The notes: generated by a model not told the origin, from the sequence alone. DNA of 64,000 nt from CAITSH01 sp025356665 (GCA_025356665.1 JANXRV010000116.1:1-64000), one strand, 5' to 3'; counted from the stretch's first letter, positions 34,323-43,655 are shown. Translations and numbers: made by a program.

Positions 34323-34461
34323 CGTACCTTGGTCGCGGTTTTGCAAGATGTCATGATTTATGAAAAGCGCTTCAGCATTCCGCTAAGTAAGTGTCATTCA
34401 GGCCAGAGACCGCTCCAGGCCATTCAGACAAGTCAGACAAGCCCGGCAACGCCGATCGTTT

Positions 34462-35496
34462 TCAGTCAAGCTTCGCGCCCACTTCCTTCACCAGCCTGCC
34501 GTAGCGGCCGAACTCGGCGCGAATCTCCGCGGCGAACTCCTCCGGTGTGGTGATCCAGGCTTCCACACCCCCGGCGTTACGCAGACGGTCCTTCACCTCG
34601 GACAGCGCCAGCGCCTTGTTGACCTCGGTGCGCAGGCGCGTGATCACCGCCTCGGGCGTGCCCGCGGGCGCAAACAGCCCATACCACTGCACCATGGTGA
34701 AGTCCGCATAAAGCTCGGCCACGGTCGGCACATCGGGCATCACCGGCGAGCGTTGCGGTCCGGTGAAGGCGAGCGCACGCAAGCGCCCGGCCTTGATCTG
34801 CGGCGCACTGGAAGTGCCCGACATGGTCGCCGAGACTTCTCCGGCCACCGTCGCGGTGGCGGCCGGCGAGCCGCCCTTGTAGGGGATATGGACCATGTTG
34901 ATACCGGCGCGCGCCTTCAGCCGCTCCATGGTCAGGTGATGCTGGCTGCCATTGCCGCCTGAGGCGTATTGCAGGGGCGGATTGGTGCGGCGCGCGAATT
35001 CGATAAACTCGGCGAGCGTGTGCGCCGGCACGGTCGGGTTGACGGCGAGAAAAAAACCATTCGACACCAGACTCGCCACCGGAACAAGGTCCTTCATCGT
35101 ATCAAAGGGCATTTTCGCGTACAGGTGTGGATTGATGGTCATCAGGCTGTCCATCCCGAGCAGCAGGGTGTAACCGTCCGGCGCCGACTTGGCGACCACA
35201 TCGCCGGCGATGTTGCCGTTGGAGCCGACGCGGTTCTCCACCACCACCGACTGCCCCAGCGCCTCGGCAAGCCGCGGGGCGATCAGGCGCGCCACGATGT
35301 CCGGTCCGCCGCCTGGCGGGATGGGCACAAGCAGCCTTATTGATTTGGCCGGGTATTGCGCCCATGCCGGCTGCAGCAGCAGGGGCAGCAACAACAGCGC
35401 GGAGGCGACGCCAAGGCCTAGGCAGCCCAGGCGCTGCATCAATGCGCTAACACGCAATGCGATGTTCATGTCCCGACGTTTTCCCATGAAACCCAC
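34462..35496 (-). CDS. Bug/TctC-family tripartite tricarboxylate receptor
   Basis: 344 residues from the ATG at 35496 (GGGGTGGG upstream); ATGs at 35487 and 35469 would give the same mature protein. Long signal peptide with LLLLPLLLQPAWAQ, then YPAKSIRLLVPIPPGGGPDIVARL, VENRVGSNGNIAGDVVAKSAPDGYTLLLG, HIPYKGGSPAATATVAGEV. It is last in a minus-strand run of five genes and begins 15 bases after the stop of the membrane-protein gene, so it is probably in that operon. Confidence 0.92.
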   Translation of the reverse strand: MGFMGKRRDMNIALRVSALMQRLGCLGLGVASALLLLPLLLQPAWAQYPAKSIRLLVPIPPGGGPDIVARLIAPRLAEALGQSVVVENRVGSNGNIAGDVVAKSAPDGYTLLLGMDSLMTINPHLYAKMPFDTMKDLVPVASLVSNGFFLAVNPTVPAHTLAEFIEFARRTNPPLQYASGGNGSQHHLTMERLKARAGINMVHIPYKGGSPAATATVAGEVSATMSGTSSAPQIKAGRLRALAFTGPQRSPVMPDVPTVAELYADFTMVQWYGLFAPAGTPEAVITRLRTEVNKALALSEVKDRLRNAGGVEAWITTPEEFAAEIRAEFGRYGRLVKEVGAKLD

Positions 35497-35511
35497 CCCT
35501 GTTGTTGTGCC

Positions 35512-37131
35512 TTAATCCCGCAAACGCGCTCCAGGCGCGGTTTTCCAGCCAGCGCCCGACTTAAATCCGGCAATACCGAACGCCATGAATGCAGCCTGCG
35601 CCGGTTCAGGCAAAAACCTGACCATAGGCTCGGCGATCACCGACAGGCTCACCGCCGTATAAGCGACCATCAGCACCGTCAGCGGCACGCAGGCGAGCGC
35701 CGCCCGGCGTGGCTCCCGAAGATCGCGCAGCGCGACGCGGTGCGCCAACCACACCGCGCTGACGTGACCGGCGACAATGGCGGCCACGGCGACATACCAG
35801 GTTGTGCGCGCATCAACGATGCCGATATCCGGATAGCGTTGCGCCGTGCCAAACAGATCCCAGCGCCAGCCGAACGGGTCAGACAGCAGCGGTATCACGT
35901 TCTGGCCCTGCACCAGCAGGCCGGAGAAATTATGCGCGAGGTTATAGCCCACACCGATCGGCACCAGCGTCCAGACGTAGCGCCGCGCGATAGCGCCGGC
36001 ACCCCCCGCCGCACCGCCAAGCAGACCCGCCGCCGCAACACAGGCCGCCCAATATGCGGCGAGAAAAACCAGCCACAAACCGACCAGTCCCGCGGTGCCG
36101 GCGACATAAGCGTTGGTGTCGGCGAGCGCGGGCAGCGACCGGGCAAACGCGGCCTCGACCGGCCCCCATGCCTGGCCGCCGCGCAAACCATCGAATAACA
36201 CGCTCGAGAGCATGGCAATGACAAAGCCGATGTCCGCCGCACCGCTGTCGCGCATCACAGTAAGTCCCGCCCCTGGTGCGCGCACGACAAGACCGCGCCC
36301 CTCCGGATGCGGCGCCAGCGGCGCAAAGCGTCCGAGCACATCAAAATAAAGCGCAAACACATCGGCGTTGCGCTGCCACGCCGCGCGCCCGAAGCACACC
36401 ATGCCGGCCAGTGTCAGCGCAGACCAGGCCAGTGCCGCCAAGGCCACGCGCTCCGGTGCCGAGGCCAGCGGGAACACCAACTCCAGCCAGGACCACAACA
36501 GCAACAAGGCAACCGCCGGCCAGGCGCCCAGAGCGCGCGGAAAGGCAAGCCCGAGTGCGATGCCGTCGCGCCGGCCCATGCGTCGCGCCAGCGCATTAAC
36601 GGCGTCGAACAGCGTAAGCCACGGATCAAGCACAGGCCAGACATTGCCGACGCAGGCAACGAGGAGCGACAGGCCCACCCACCAGACAATCCAGATCAGC
36701 GTCGGCGCGAGGTTCATCAGCGGGTCGCCGCTGCCAAACAAGGCCGAGGCAATGGCAAGAAAGAACAAGCCCAGCGACAGCGCCCGGACAAGCACAACGC
36801 CCCCGCGCAGAAAAAAAGGCAGCGGCCCGAATGCAATCACAATTCCGTGCTCTGGTCGCTGCTCTGGCGCACCAGCCTTGCGTCGCGAGAACACCACCGC
36901 GATGACAAAACTCAGCGCCACCACCACCGCCGCGCCGGCGACAAAATACGGCAGGGGCGCGGGCAGGTCGTAACGTTCGTCGAAGGAATGCGCCAGCGCC
37001 GCGCCGGGAATGGCGGCAAGCATGGACAGCACGGCAAGCCATGAGGTCTGACGCAGCGGCGAGCGCTGTCCTGGCTGCGCATGCGCCCTCGGCAGTGCGC
37101 ATCGGTTTCGTAAGACTTGCATAAGACTCAT
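35512..37131 (-). CDS. Polytopic inner-membrane protein, fenitrothion-hydrolase-like family (tentative)
   Basis: 539 residues with about eleven hydrophobic segments. After an N-terminal signal-like helix comes the mature start AHSFDERYDLPAPLPYFVAGAAVVVALSF, a pattern seen in membrane proteins that databases often label fenitrothion hydrolase; that label is weak and function cannot be inferred from it. Conserved-looking polar residues in membrane regions (WVGLSLLVACVGNVWPVLDPW, GYNLAHNFSGLLVQGQN, GHVSAVWLAHRVALRD) hint at a metal- or cofactor-handling transporter. The start overlaps the stop of the cupredoxin-like gene by four bases (ATGA), so the two are coupled. Confidence 0.6.
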   Translation of the reverse strand: MSLMQVLRNRCALPRAHAQPGQRSPLRQTSWLAVLSMLAAIPGAALAHSFDERYDLPAPLPYFVAGAAVVVALSFVIAVVFSRRKAGAPEQRPEHGIVIAFGPLPFFLRGGVVLVRALSLGLFFLAIASALFGSGDPLMNLAPTLIWIVWWVGLSLLVACVGNVWPVLDPWLTLFDAVNALARRMGRRDGIALGLAFPRALGAWPAVALLLLWSWLELVFPLASAPERVALAALAWSALTLAGMVCFGRAAWQRNADVFALYFDVLGRFAPLAPHPEGRGLVVRAPGAGLTVMRDSGAADIGFVIAMLSSVLFDGLRGGQAWGPVEAAFARSLPALADTNAYVAGTAGLVGLWLVFLAAYWAACVAAAGLLGGAAGGAGAIARRYVWTLVPIGVGYNLAHNFSGLLVQGQNVIPLLSDPFGWRWDLFGTAQRYPDIGIVDARTTWYVAVAAIVAGHVSAVWLAHRVALRDLREPRRAALACVPLTVLMVAYTAVSLSVIAEPMVRFLPEPAQAAFMAFGIAGFKSGAGWKTAPGARLRD

Positions 37132-37547
37132 CGGGGGCGGACCTCAAGCGCGGCCAGCGGCGGACCGTGATGACCGCGCGGCTTGCTCAGCGCCGTTGCC
37201 GCAGGGTCTGCAGCGTGCCATTCAAGCCGGTAGCGGCCGCTGGCAAAGGCCTTGAAACGGATCTCCGCCGGCGCAGCCTTTGACACGTTCAAGCGGATAC
37301 GATAAGCGTGTATATGCAATTCACCAGGCGCATCACTGCTCACGCGCAGGCGCACGGTATCGTCTTGTTCAACGCGCAAAGTGCGCTGCGCCGCCGGCAA
37401 TGCACCCTGTGTCAGGGTCAAGTCGAAAAATTTTTCAGCGCTTTTCCCCGCCCCACCTGTGGCAGAAGCGGCAGATGCGGCGGATACGGCACCAGGCCCG
37501 CACAGACCGGCGAACATGCAGAGGGCCAGGCTCGCCAGCCTGGCCAT
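37128..37547 (-). CDS. Secreted cupredoxin-like small protein
   Basis: 139 residues from MARLASLALCMFAGLCGPGAV, a clear Sec signal peptide (cleavage near VSAASA); the frame is open 231 bases further upstream, but that part is Arg/Gly-rich and not convincing. The mature domain (FDLTLTQG...LRVEQDDTVRLRVSSDAPGELHIHAYRI...FKAFASGRYRLEWH) has the beta-sandwich pattern of cupredoxins with His-x-His and a late Glu-Trp-His, but no clear Cys copper ligand. Periplasmic; coupled to the downstream polytopic protein, with which it probably forms a complex. Confidence 0.7.
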   Translation of the reverse strand: MARLASLALCMFAGLCGPGAVSAASAASATGGAGKSAEKFFDLTLTQGALPAAQRTLRVEQDDTVRLRVSSDAPGELHIHAYRIRLNVSKAAPAEIRFKAFASGRYRLEWHAADPAATALSKPRGHHGPPLAALEVRPR

Positions 37548-37720
37548 GTTAATGCCAGCCGCGCCGCGCCCACCCCTGCCGCCATGCCGGCGTGCGCCAC
37601 ACGCGCTCACGCTGACACGGATGCCGGCACGCGCACCCAAACGCACCAGCGCGCTCGCCAACACAACCGCAATCACACCCGCAATCACACTAAAGCTCAA
37701 ACCTGTGCGTGCGTTTAATT

Positions 37721-38443
37721 TCAGCGTGAGCCGAGTTTGTCGCCGCCGGCGCCGATGCCGTTGAGATAAATTTCCCATACCTGCAGGTTACGTTCGCAGG
37801 CGATGACGACGTTGTCTTCCATGTGCAGCTTTTTGGCAAAACGCTCCACCGCCTGCCAGCCCATGTCAGAGTGCGCAATGTCGGCCTCTTCGTGCAATTC
37901 GAAAAAATCGAGTTCTGCGCCCGAGAGCTTGAACAGTTTTCCCCAGCGGTGACGCTCCAATCCGAACCAGCCGTGTTTTTTCATCATGCCGCTGCCGTAA
38001 CCGGGCACATTGATGCGCTCGGCGCAGGTGTTGGCGACGATGCCCTCGAGCCAGTGCCGGTTGGCCATCAGGCCCTCCCACGCCGCCCAGGCCACGGACG
38101 TGGACGCCAGTGGTGTCGCCGAACGCAGCCCCTTGCGCGTCAGGCCGATGCGCATGCCCAGTTCCTCGAGAATCTCCCAGTGAGCCTTGCCCCCGCCGTG
38201 CTCGTGGTCGGCGATGACCTCCTGGCTGCAGGCCTTGATGATATTGATGCGCGTATCCCAATCGGGGCAGTTGGTCGCCACCTTGAGCTTGAGCACCGAG
38301 TTGCGCTGGCGCGTGTTAAGGCGGTGCTGCATGGCGAACATGCGCGCACGACCCTTGGTCATGTCTTCTTGAAAATACCGCGTGCGGTTGCAAAAATCAC
38401 TGACCACCGCATCAAGACGGGCGAGCACACTTTTCTTGGCCAT
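37721..38443 (-). CDS. Haem-oxygenase-like diiron (HDO / PqqC-TenA fold) enzyme
   Basis: 240 residues, all-helical, starting MAKKSVLARLDAVVSDF. Putative metal ligands: Glu/His in SQEVIADHEHGGGKAHW and the pair in FFELHEEADIAHSDMGW, the spacing seen in iron-containing redox enzymes of this fold. Members oxidise or fragment small substrates or make natural-product building blocks. It lies between the LVIVD-repeat gene (41 bases upstream) and the cupredoxin gene, all minus strand. Expected cytoplasmic. The substrate is unknown. Confidence 0.75.
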   Translation of the reverse strand: MAKKSVLARLDAVVSDFCNRTRYFQEDMTKGRARMFAMQHRLNTRQRNSVLKLKVATNCPDWDTRINIIKACSQEVIADHEHGGGKAHWEILEELGMRIGLTRKGLRSATPLASTSVAWAAWEGLMANRHWLEGIVANTCAERINVPGYGSGMMKKHGWFGLERHRWGKLFKLSGAELDFFELHEEADIAHSDMGWQAVERFAKKLHMEDNVVIACERNLQVWEIYLNGIGAGGDKLGSR

Positions 38444-38484
38444 CGTTATTCCTTCAGTTGAGGTTCAGAAACGTTCGGAAACTA

Positions 38485-39939
38485 TCAGGGAAAATTGGCG
38501 ATTCTGCGCGCTTCACCGGTCACCTCGAGGATATGCAGCCCGGTGTTGGCGCGGTCGACCGCGTAGATATAGCCGCGATCATCGACCTCAAGGTTGTTGG
38601 TCTGGATCGCCACCTTGCAGCGGTCGGCGCCGTTGACCTTGATGCAGCGCTTGTCGGTCTTGTCGGTGACAGCCGGAATGTAATGGCCGACCTCTTTGGG
38701 GTGGTAGGGGTCGCGGATGTCCACGGCGCGCACGCCGGCGTTGAAACTGGCGATGAACACCATGCGCCGGTAGTAGATCGGCGTCATGTTCTCATTGGAC
38801 GAATGCGTGCCAAAGCGCCCTCCGCGATTACAAAAATTGCCGCTCGCCTCGGACGGCGTCCAGCTCGCAACGCCCATCGGCTTGGTCTCGGTGGTGATGT
38901 CGGCCACCCACATCATCTGGCGCGCCTCCTGGCACTCGTTGACCAGCGACTCATTAACGATCAGTGCAAAGTCGCGCTTGCCGCCGTCGCGGTCCCGGGC
39001 GAATTCGGCCACCGGCATGCCCAGCAAGGGGAACACCGTGTGAGCCCCGACGTTGGGCGCGAGCTCCATGCGGCCGATCTGCGGATACAGCAGATTTTCG
39101 TTGGTCGGCTCTTTCGGCCCCTTGATGAGTTTTTCGCGATCGACGATCTGGACCACACCGCCCTTGTTGGTGCCGTAGCCAAAATAGACGCGGTTGCCCT
39201 TGGGACCGGTTGAAATCGGGCCGTGCAATTCGGTCGGCTCCGGTCCGCTCGCGCCCGGCTGCTGCCCGGGCAAGCCGAAGTTGCGGATGAACACCGGTTT
39301 GGCCGGGTCGGACAAGTCGTAGACCTGCGTCATGCGGCGCGTGCGCCAACCGGGCACGCCACCGATCAGGTAGCCGATGCCGGTGTCGCACTCCCACCAG
39401 TTCTTGTGCGTGTTGAGCAGGCCCTTGACGACGGTCGTCAGCAGCACGGGCCTGGCCGGATCGGTGACATCCCAGATTTCCTGCGCGACATTGCCGTAGG
39501 GGCGCAGCAGGTAGACCTTGCTCTTGTCCGCCTTGGGTAATTCGGAGCCGTTGCATACACGCACCATTTGCGCACCGCCGGTCTCTCCGGAGCCAGGTTC
39601 ACCGGGAATGTGAAACAGCAGTTTCGGCTGCTTCGGATTGGTGACGTCGAGTATCGACGTGCCGTTGTCCTCATCCTTGCCGGTCAGCGCGTTGAGCGAG
39701 CGCCCACCGTGGTGGCCGACGTAGGCGATCCAACGCTCGCCCTGCTTGTGCACCACCGGCTGGTAGGCGCTGCGCGCCTGCAGGTCACTTGAGCCGACCA
39801 GTTCCATGTTGCTCTTTTCTGCCTGCCCCGGCTGCTGCGCCAGCGCCGGCGACAGCGCAAAGCCGCATAAAAACCCGGACGAAAACCCCAGCGCGATACA
39901 ACAACGCGCCACCCGCTTTGTCTTTGTCATTGGCTTCAT
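38485..39939 (-). CDS. Exported LVIVD-repeat beta-propeller protein
   Basis: 484 residues; the ATG at 39939 has AAGGAGTGGAC directly upstream and opens a basic N-region (MKPMTKTKR) and hydrophobic signal peptide ending SPALAQQ. Repeated propeller blades of the LVIVD type are visible: ILDVTNPKQPKLLFHI, IWDVTDPARPVLLTTV, VYDLSDPAKPVFIRNF, AVDIRDPYHPKEVGHY. Several His and Cys residues cluster near the end (NFCNRGGRFGTHSSNEN, CIKVNGADRC). Periplasmic. It is first in the five-gene minus-strand run, but its function is unknown. Confidence 0.82.
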   Translation of the reverse strand: MKPMTKTKRVARCCIALGFSSGFLCGFALSPALAQQPGQAEKSNMELVGSSDLQARSAYQPVVHKQGERWIAYVGHHGGRSLNALTGKDEDNGTSILDVTNPKQPKLLFHIPGEPGSGETGGAQMVRVCNGSELPKADKSKVYLLRPYGNVAQEIWDVTDPARPVLLTTVVKGLLNTHKNWWECDTGIGYLIGGVPGWRTRRMTQVYDLSDPAKPVFIRNFGLPGQQPGASGPEPTELHGPISTGPKGNRVYFGYGTNKGGVVQIVDREKLIKGPKEPTNENLLYPQIGRMELAPNVGAHTVFPLLGMPVAEFARDRDGGKRDFALIVNESLVNECQEARQMMWVADITTETKPMGVASWTPSEASGNFCNRGGRFGTHSSNENMTPIYYRRMVFIASFNAGVRAVDIRDPYHPKEVGHYIPAVTDKTDKRCIKVNGADRCKVAIQTNNLEVDDRGYIYAVDRANTGLHILEVTGEARRIANFP

Positions 39940-40000
39940 GTCCACTCCTTGTATTGCTTGCCATAATTTGGATGGGGCGCTGTGTAGGCTTGCGCGCCGC

Positions 40001-40056
40001 TGTTGCTCATTCAATGTTGCTCATCTTCTTTTGCTCATCCCCTGTTGCTCATCATA
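40001..40056. repeat. Imperfect tandem repeat of TGTTGCTCATC (13-15 bp period, four units)
   Basis: Units start at 40001, 40015, 40030 and 40043, each containing (T)TTGCTCAT followed by a variable 3-5 bases. It lies in the 341-base divergent gap between the LVIVD gene and the membrane hydrolase gene. The rest of this gap (39940-40280) shows no gene; promoters for both directions are expected but not resolvable. Confidence 0.8.
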
Positions 40057-40280
40057 GCCTGCCTGCCACGCCGCCGGCACCCGCCCGGGTACAGGCAAAA
40101 AACCCCGCAGCAAACCCGCCCAAGCCGAAACCTTTAAACTGCGGAGTCGCACGAAGGGCGAAAGATGAAGTACACGCCCAGGAGAAGCGCCGGAGGAACA
40201 AGCCCCCCCGGCATCAATCCAATGCGTGACGCCGACCCGCCCGCTCATACGCCCGCTGACCCGCCCACTTGGCCCATCCA

Positions 40281-41342
40281 ATGGACACACTCACCCACAT
40301 CCTTTCAGGCGCGCTGCTGGCGCGTGCGACGGCCCCGCGCGAAAAACGCAGCGGCGAGCCCACCACCGCGCAACGCATCCTGGTGGGCGCCCTCGCCTGC
40401 GGCTTTCCCGATATCGATTTCGTCGCGAACCTGGTCTCACCGCTCGCCTACCTGGTCAATCATCGCGGCATCACCCACTCGCTGGTAGCGCTGCCCGTTT
40501 GGGCGTTTTTCATCGCCTGGGTTTGCGCGCGACTGCTGCGGCCGCAACGCGGCTGGCGCGCGTTCATCGGCACGGCAGCGATGGGCGTTGGCCTGCACAT
40601 CGCCGCCGACCTGATCACGACCTTCGGCACCATCCTGTTCTCGCCCCTGACACAAACGCGCTTCGCCTGGGGAACCACCTTCATCATCGACCTGTGGTTC
40701 AGCGGCATCATCATCGCCGGACTGGTCGCTTCGGCCTTGCGCCGCGACTCGCGCACACCGGCTGTCGCCGCATGCACGGTGCTCACCGCCTATGTGCTGT
40801 TTCAGGCGCTGATGAAGAACGAGGCCGCCTCGCTCGGGCATGACTACGCCAAAATGCAGGGCCTGAAAAACGCCGAGGTAAGCGCACTGCCGCGTGCGGT
40901 TTCGCCCTTCAACTGGACCGTTGTCGTCTCGACACCCGATGCCCAGCATCACGCCAACATCAACCTCGCGCAGCGCCGCATGCCGCCAGAGCCGCGGCCC
41001 GATGACGGCTTTTTCGCCCGCATGCGCGCCAATTTCTATCCCCCGTCAATGGCTCGCTGGCAATTGTCACCGCGCTTTGGCTTCACCGCAGCCGAATCCG
41101 TGCTCGCGCGCGAAGCCTGGGAGCAGCCCGATTTCGCCTACTACCGCTGGTTTGCCTCTTATCCGGCCCTGCTGTTCATCGACCGCCAGGGCGCCGCGAC
41201 CTGCGTGTGGTTCCAGGACCTGCGCTTTGCCAATATCGGCGTCAACTACACACCGTTTCGCCACGGCATGTGCCGTGAACAGGGCAAACCATGGCAGCGC
41301 CATGAATTGCTCGAAGAAGGGCGGCACAGCCGTTTTGATTGA
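40281..41342 (+). CDS. Membrane-bound metal-dependent hydrolase, YdjM/DUF457 family
   Basis: 353 residues from ATG MDTLTHILSGALLARA, the typical family N-terminus; an in-frame TTG at 40269 is less likely. Conserved metal-site residues: His6 (LTHILSG), GFPDIDFV, and NHRGITHSL. At least four membrane helices (WAFFIAWVCARL, AAMGVGLHIAADLI, FIIDLWFSGIIIAGLV, ACTVLTAYVLFQAL), then a soluble C-terminal domain of about 150 residues. Inner-membrane phospholipase-D/phosphatase-like role suspected for the family; the substrate is unknown. Confidence 0.85.
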   Translation: MDTLTHILSGALLARATAPREKRSGEPTTAQRILVGALACGFPDIDFVANLVSPLAYLVNHRGITHSLVALPVWAFFIAWVCARLLRPQRGWRAFIGTAAMGVGLHIAADLITTFGTILFSPLTQTRFAWGTTFIIDLWFSGIIIAGLVASALRRDSRTPAVAACTVLTAYVLFQALMKNEAASLGHDYAKMQGLKNAEVSALPRAVSPFNWTVVVSTPDAQHHANINLAQRRMPPEPRPDDGFFARMRANFYPPSMARWQLSPRFGFTAAESVLAREAWEQPDFAYYRWFASYPALLFIDRQGAATCVWFQDLRFANIGVNYTPFRHGMCREQGKPWQRHELLEEGRHSRFD

Positions 41343-41430
41343 TGCGATGCGCCGCGCATGCGATGGCGACAACCGGATTGCCCGTGCCTAGGGCCGCCAG
41401 CTTTGATGCCCCTCACCCCCCGTACATAAA

Positions 41431-42345
41431 ATGACTCTCGCCGATATCGTCCGCCTCGTCGCCCTCGCCGCCATCTGGGGCGGCTCCTACATGCTGGTGC
41501 GCTACGCCGCGCCGTTCATCGACGCGGTCTGGCTTTCGGAGTTGCGCATCAGCCTGGCCGCAATAGCCATGCTCGCCTACGCGCGCTTCGCCGGCGTGGA
41601 GCTGCGCGTGCAGGCGCGTTGGCGCATCTATGCCGTGATGGGCGTGATCCACACCGCGCTACCCTGGTCGATGTACGCCTGGGCGGGGCATCACATCAGC
41701 GCGTCCTACATGGCCATCCTCAACGCCACCACACCCTGGTTCAGCGTGGCCTGCGGCGCAATCTGGCTGGGCGAGGCATTCACGCTGCGCAAGAGCGCGG
41801 GTCTGGCCCTCGGCGTCGTCGGCGTGGTGCTACTGGTCGGGCTGGGCCCCATCGCACTCTCCGGTGATGTGATGCTCGCCATCGCCTTTGCCATCCTGGC
41901 GTCACTTTGTTACGCGCTGTCCGGTGTCTATGCAAAAAAGAACGTGATCGACGTGCCGCCCCTCGCGCTGACTGCGGGCAACCTCACTGCCGCGAGCTTC
42001 ATCGTCCTGCCCTTTGTTCCCGGCCTGCCGCCGGCGGCGCTGTTTGACTCCTGGCAGCTCCCTGCGGTGGTGCTGGCGCTGGCGCTGGTTTGCAGCGCCG
42101 CCGCCTTCCTCATTTATTACCGCCTGCTCGCCGATATCGGCCCGACGCGCGCGCTCACCGTGAACTTCCTCATTCCGGTGTTCGGCGTGCTATGGGGGGC
42201 GGTGTTCCTGGGCGAAGCGGTCACGCTCTCAACGCTCTCTGGCGGCGCGCTGATCATCGCCGCCACGGCACTGGTGGCGGGCGGCGGACCGACCGGACCA
42301 ACCGGATCAACCGGATCAACAAATGGCGGGCAGGCAAAGCGGTGA
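41431..42345 (+). CDS. DMT-superfamily (EamA) transporter, first of a tandem pair
   Basis: 304 residues, ten hydrophobic segments in two EamA repeats (LVALAAIWGGSYMLVRYAAP; later AIAFAILASLCYALSGVYAKK). The C-terminus is a collagen-like run GPTGPTGSTGSTNGGQAKR encoded by a 9-bp tandem repeat. It overlaps the next transporter gene by four bases (GTGA), so both are translated together. Substrate unknown. Confidence 0.9.
   Translation: MTLADIVRLVALAAIWGGSYMLVRYAAPFIDAVWLSELRISLAAIAMLAYARFAGVELRVQARWRIYAVMGVIHTALPWSMYAWAGHHISASYMAILNATTPWFSVACGAIWLGEAFTLRKSAGLALGVVGVVLLVGLGPIALSGDVMLAIAFAILASLCYALSGVYAKKNVIDVPPLALTAGNLTAASFIVLPFVPGLPPAALFDSWQLPAVVLALALVCSAAAFLIYYRLLADIGPTRALTVNFLIPVFGVLWGAVFLGEAVTLSTLSGGALIIAATALVAGGGPTGPTGSTGSTNGGQAKR
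42286..42321. repeat. 9-bp tandem repeat (GGAYCRACC), four units, within a gene
   Basis: GGACCGACC, GGACCAACC, GGATCAACC, GGATCAACA, encoding Gly-Pro/Ser-Thr repeats at the C-terminus of the first DMT transporter. Confidence 0.85.
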
Positions 42346-43229
42346 ATGCCGGGGCATTGCAGGGCCGCTGGCTCGACACCTTTCTCGCCTGGTACTTTGT
42401 CACCGTATGGGGCTCGGGCTTTGTCGCCACGCGCATCGGCCTCGAGCACGCCGCGCCCTTCACCTTTCTTGCCGTACGTTTCGCCATCGGTCTCGCCTTT
42501 GTCGTTCCGTACGCGCTGATCGTAAGACCAAGGTGGCCGGCCAGCCGCGCCGAATTCGGGCACGTGCTCGTCGCCGGCGCGCTGATGCACCTCATTCATC
42601 TGTCGGGCAGCCATTACGCCCAATATCTGGGCCTGTCCGCCGGCATTTCCGCGCTGATGCTGTCGGTGCAGCCGTTGGTGACCGCGCTGATCGCCTCGCG
42701 CTGGCTCGGCGAGCGGCTGCTACCGCGCCAGTGGCTGGGTGTGGCGCTGGGCCTGGGCGGCATCGCGCTGGTGGTCTGGCACAAGTTTGACATCCACGCC
42801 ATGACCGTCGCCAGTCTGGTCGCCGTCACCGCCGGACTCACCGGCATCACCGCCGGCAGCCTGTACCAGCGGCGGTTTTGCCCGGACACGGACCTGCGCG
42901 CCGCAACCGTGCTGCAGTTCGCCGTCGCGTTCTGCGGCTTTGTGCCGCTGTCGCTGGCCTTCGAGGAGGGCGGTGTGCGCTGGAGCTGGGCGCTGGCCGG
43001 CGTCTTCGCCTATCTGGTGATCTTCGCCTCCATTTTTGCCGTCAACGCCTTTTACACCCTGATGCGCCGCGGCCAGGCCACGCGCGTCACCAGCCTCATT
43101 TACCTCACCCCCATCGTCGCCGTCGTGGCCGAGTTCCTCGTATTCGGCCTCGCCCCCACGCCGCTCGCCATCCTCGGCACTGTGATCACCTGTGCCGGCG
43201 TGGGCCTCGTTGTCTGGCGCCGGATCTGA
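42342..43229 (+). CDS. DMT-superfamily (EamA) transporter, second of a tandem pair
   Basis: 295 residues from a GTG that overlaps the preceding stop (GTGA). Ten membrane segments: WYFVTVWGSGFVATRIGLEHAAP starts repeat one, VASLVAVTAGLTGITAGSLYQRR starts repeat two. Extra in-frame codons upstream read into the first gene and are not used. It is a diverged paralogue of the upstream gene; the two could work independently or as a heterodimer, as in small-multidrug-type pairs. Confidence 0.88.
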   Translation: MNAGALQGRWLDTFLAWYFVTVWGSGFVATRIGLEHAAPFTFLAVRFAIGLAFVVPYALIVRPRWPASRAEFGHVLVAGALMHLIHLSGSHYAQYLGLSAGISALMLSVQPLVTALIASRWLGERLLPRQWLGVALGLGGIALVVWHKFDIHAMTVASLVAVTAGLTGITAGSLYQRRFCPDTDLRAATVLQFAVAFCGFVPLSLAFEEGGVRWSWALAGVFAYLVIFASIFAVNAFYTLMRRGQATRVTSLIYLTPIVAVVAEFLVFGLAPTPLAILGTVITCAGVGLVVWRRI

Positions 43230-43407
43230 CAACGCTGAAAAAAACCGGGTCTGTCGCCTGAAAAGGCACGCCAGCAAAGCGTTTCCAGGCACCAACAAAA
43301 TTTTTCACACCGGCAGAGACGTAGGGCAGTTTGGAAAGTGTTTTCTGCCACGCCCAATCGGGCGGGCGATGCCGGCTGTGACCATGTCCGGTCTGGCAAT
43401 ACTCCAG

Positions 43408-43655
43408 CGGCCGAGCATTTCCTCCAGGCAGATCGCCTGGGCCGCAAGCTGGATGTCATCGTGCAACTTCTGGCGCTTGGCGCCGTGCTTGAACTCGACC
43501 GGGTACACCGTGCCATCCGGACGATGCACAGCCTGTCCGCGTGCCGTGTGAAGATTGTCCGCAAAGGCCTGCTCCAGATGAATCAGCCCGCACTGGCGCG
43601 GGCAGTACACCCAGTGTTGCAGGGCGGAGAGTGCGACGGGATCAGCCTCGCTCAT
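43408..43655 (-). pseudogene. cas4: Truncated cas4 (type I-C CRISPR-associated exonuclease) remnant
   Basis: From an ATG at 43655 the minus strand encodes MSEADPVALSALQHWVYCP then RQCGLIHLEQAF and LHTARGQAVH, the N-terminus of type I-C Cas4 including the first iron-sulfur Cys (CPRQC). At about 43525 the sequence jumps to RPDGTVYPVEFKHG and LHDDIQLAAQA.CLEEMLGR, the central nuclease motifs, so about 45 codons are missing. After 43408 the frame continues 34 codons in unrelated sequence and stops at 43305. The C-terminal Cys cluster is gone. It is non-functional. It lies downstream of a cas7 remnant on the same strand in the canonical cas7-cas4 order, and no cas1 or cas2 follows. Confidence 0.85.

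Noticed and set aside
37548..37778. Longer N-terminus for the cupredoxin-like protein
   Set aside because: The extension overlaps the upstream gene's 3' end and is Arg/Gly-rich. The ATG at 37547 gives a clean signal peptide.
43230..43407. Possible cas1/cas2 remnant downstream of the cas4 fragment
   Set aside because: Translation in all minus-strand frames shows no Cas1 or Cas2 motif, and the segment is too short to assign.
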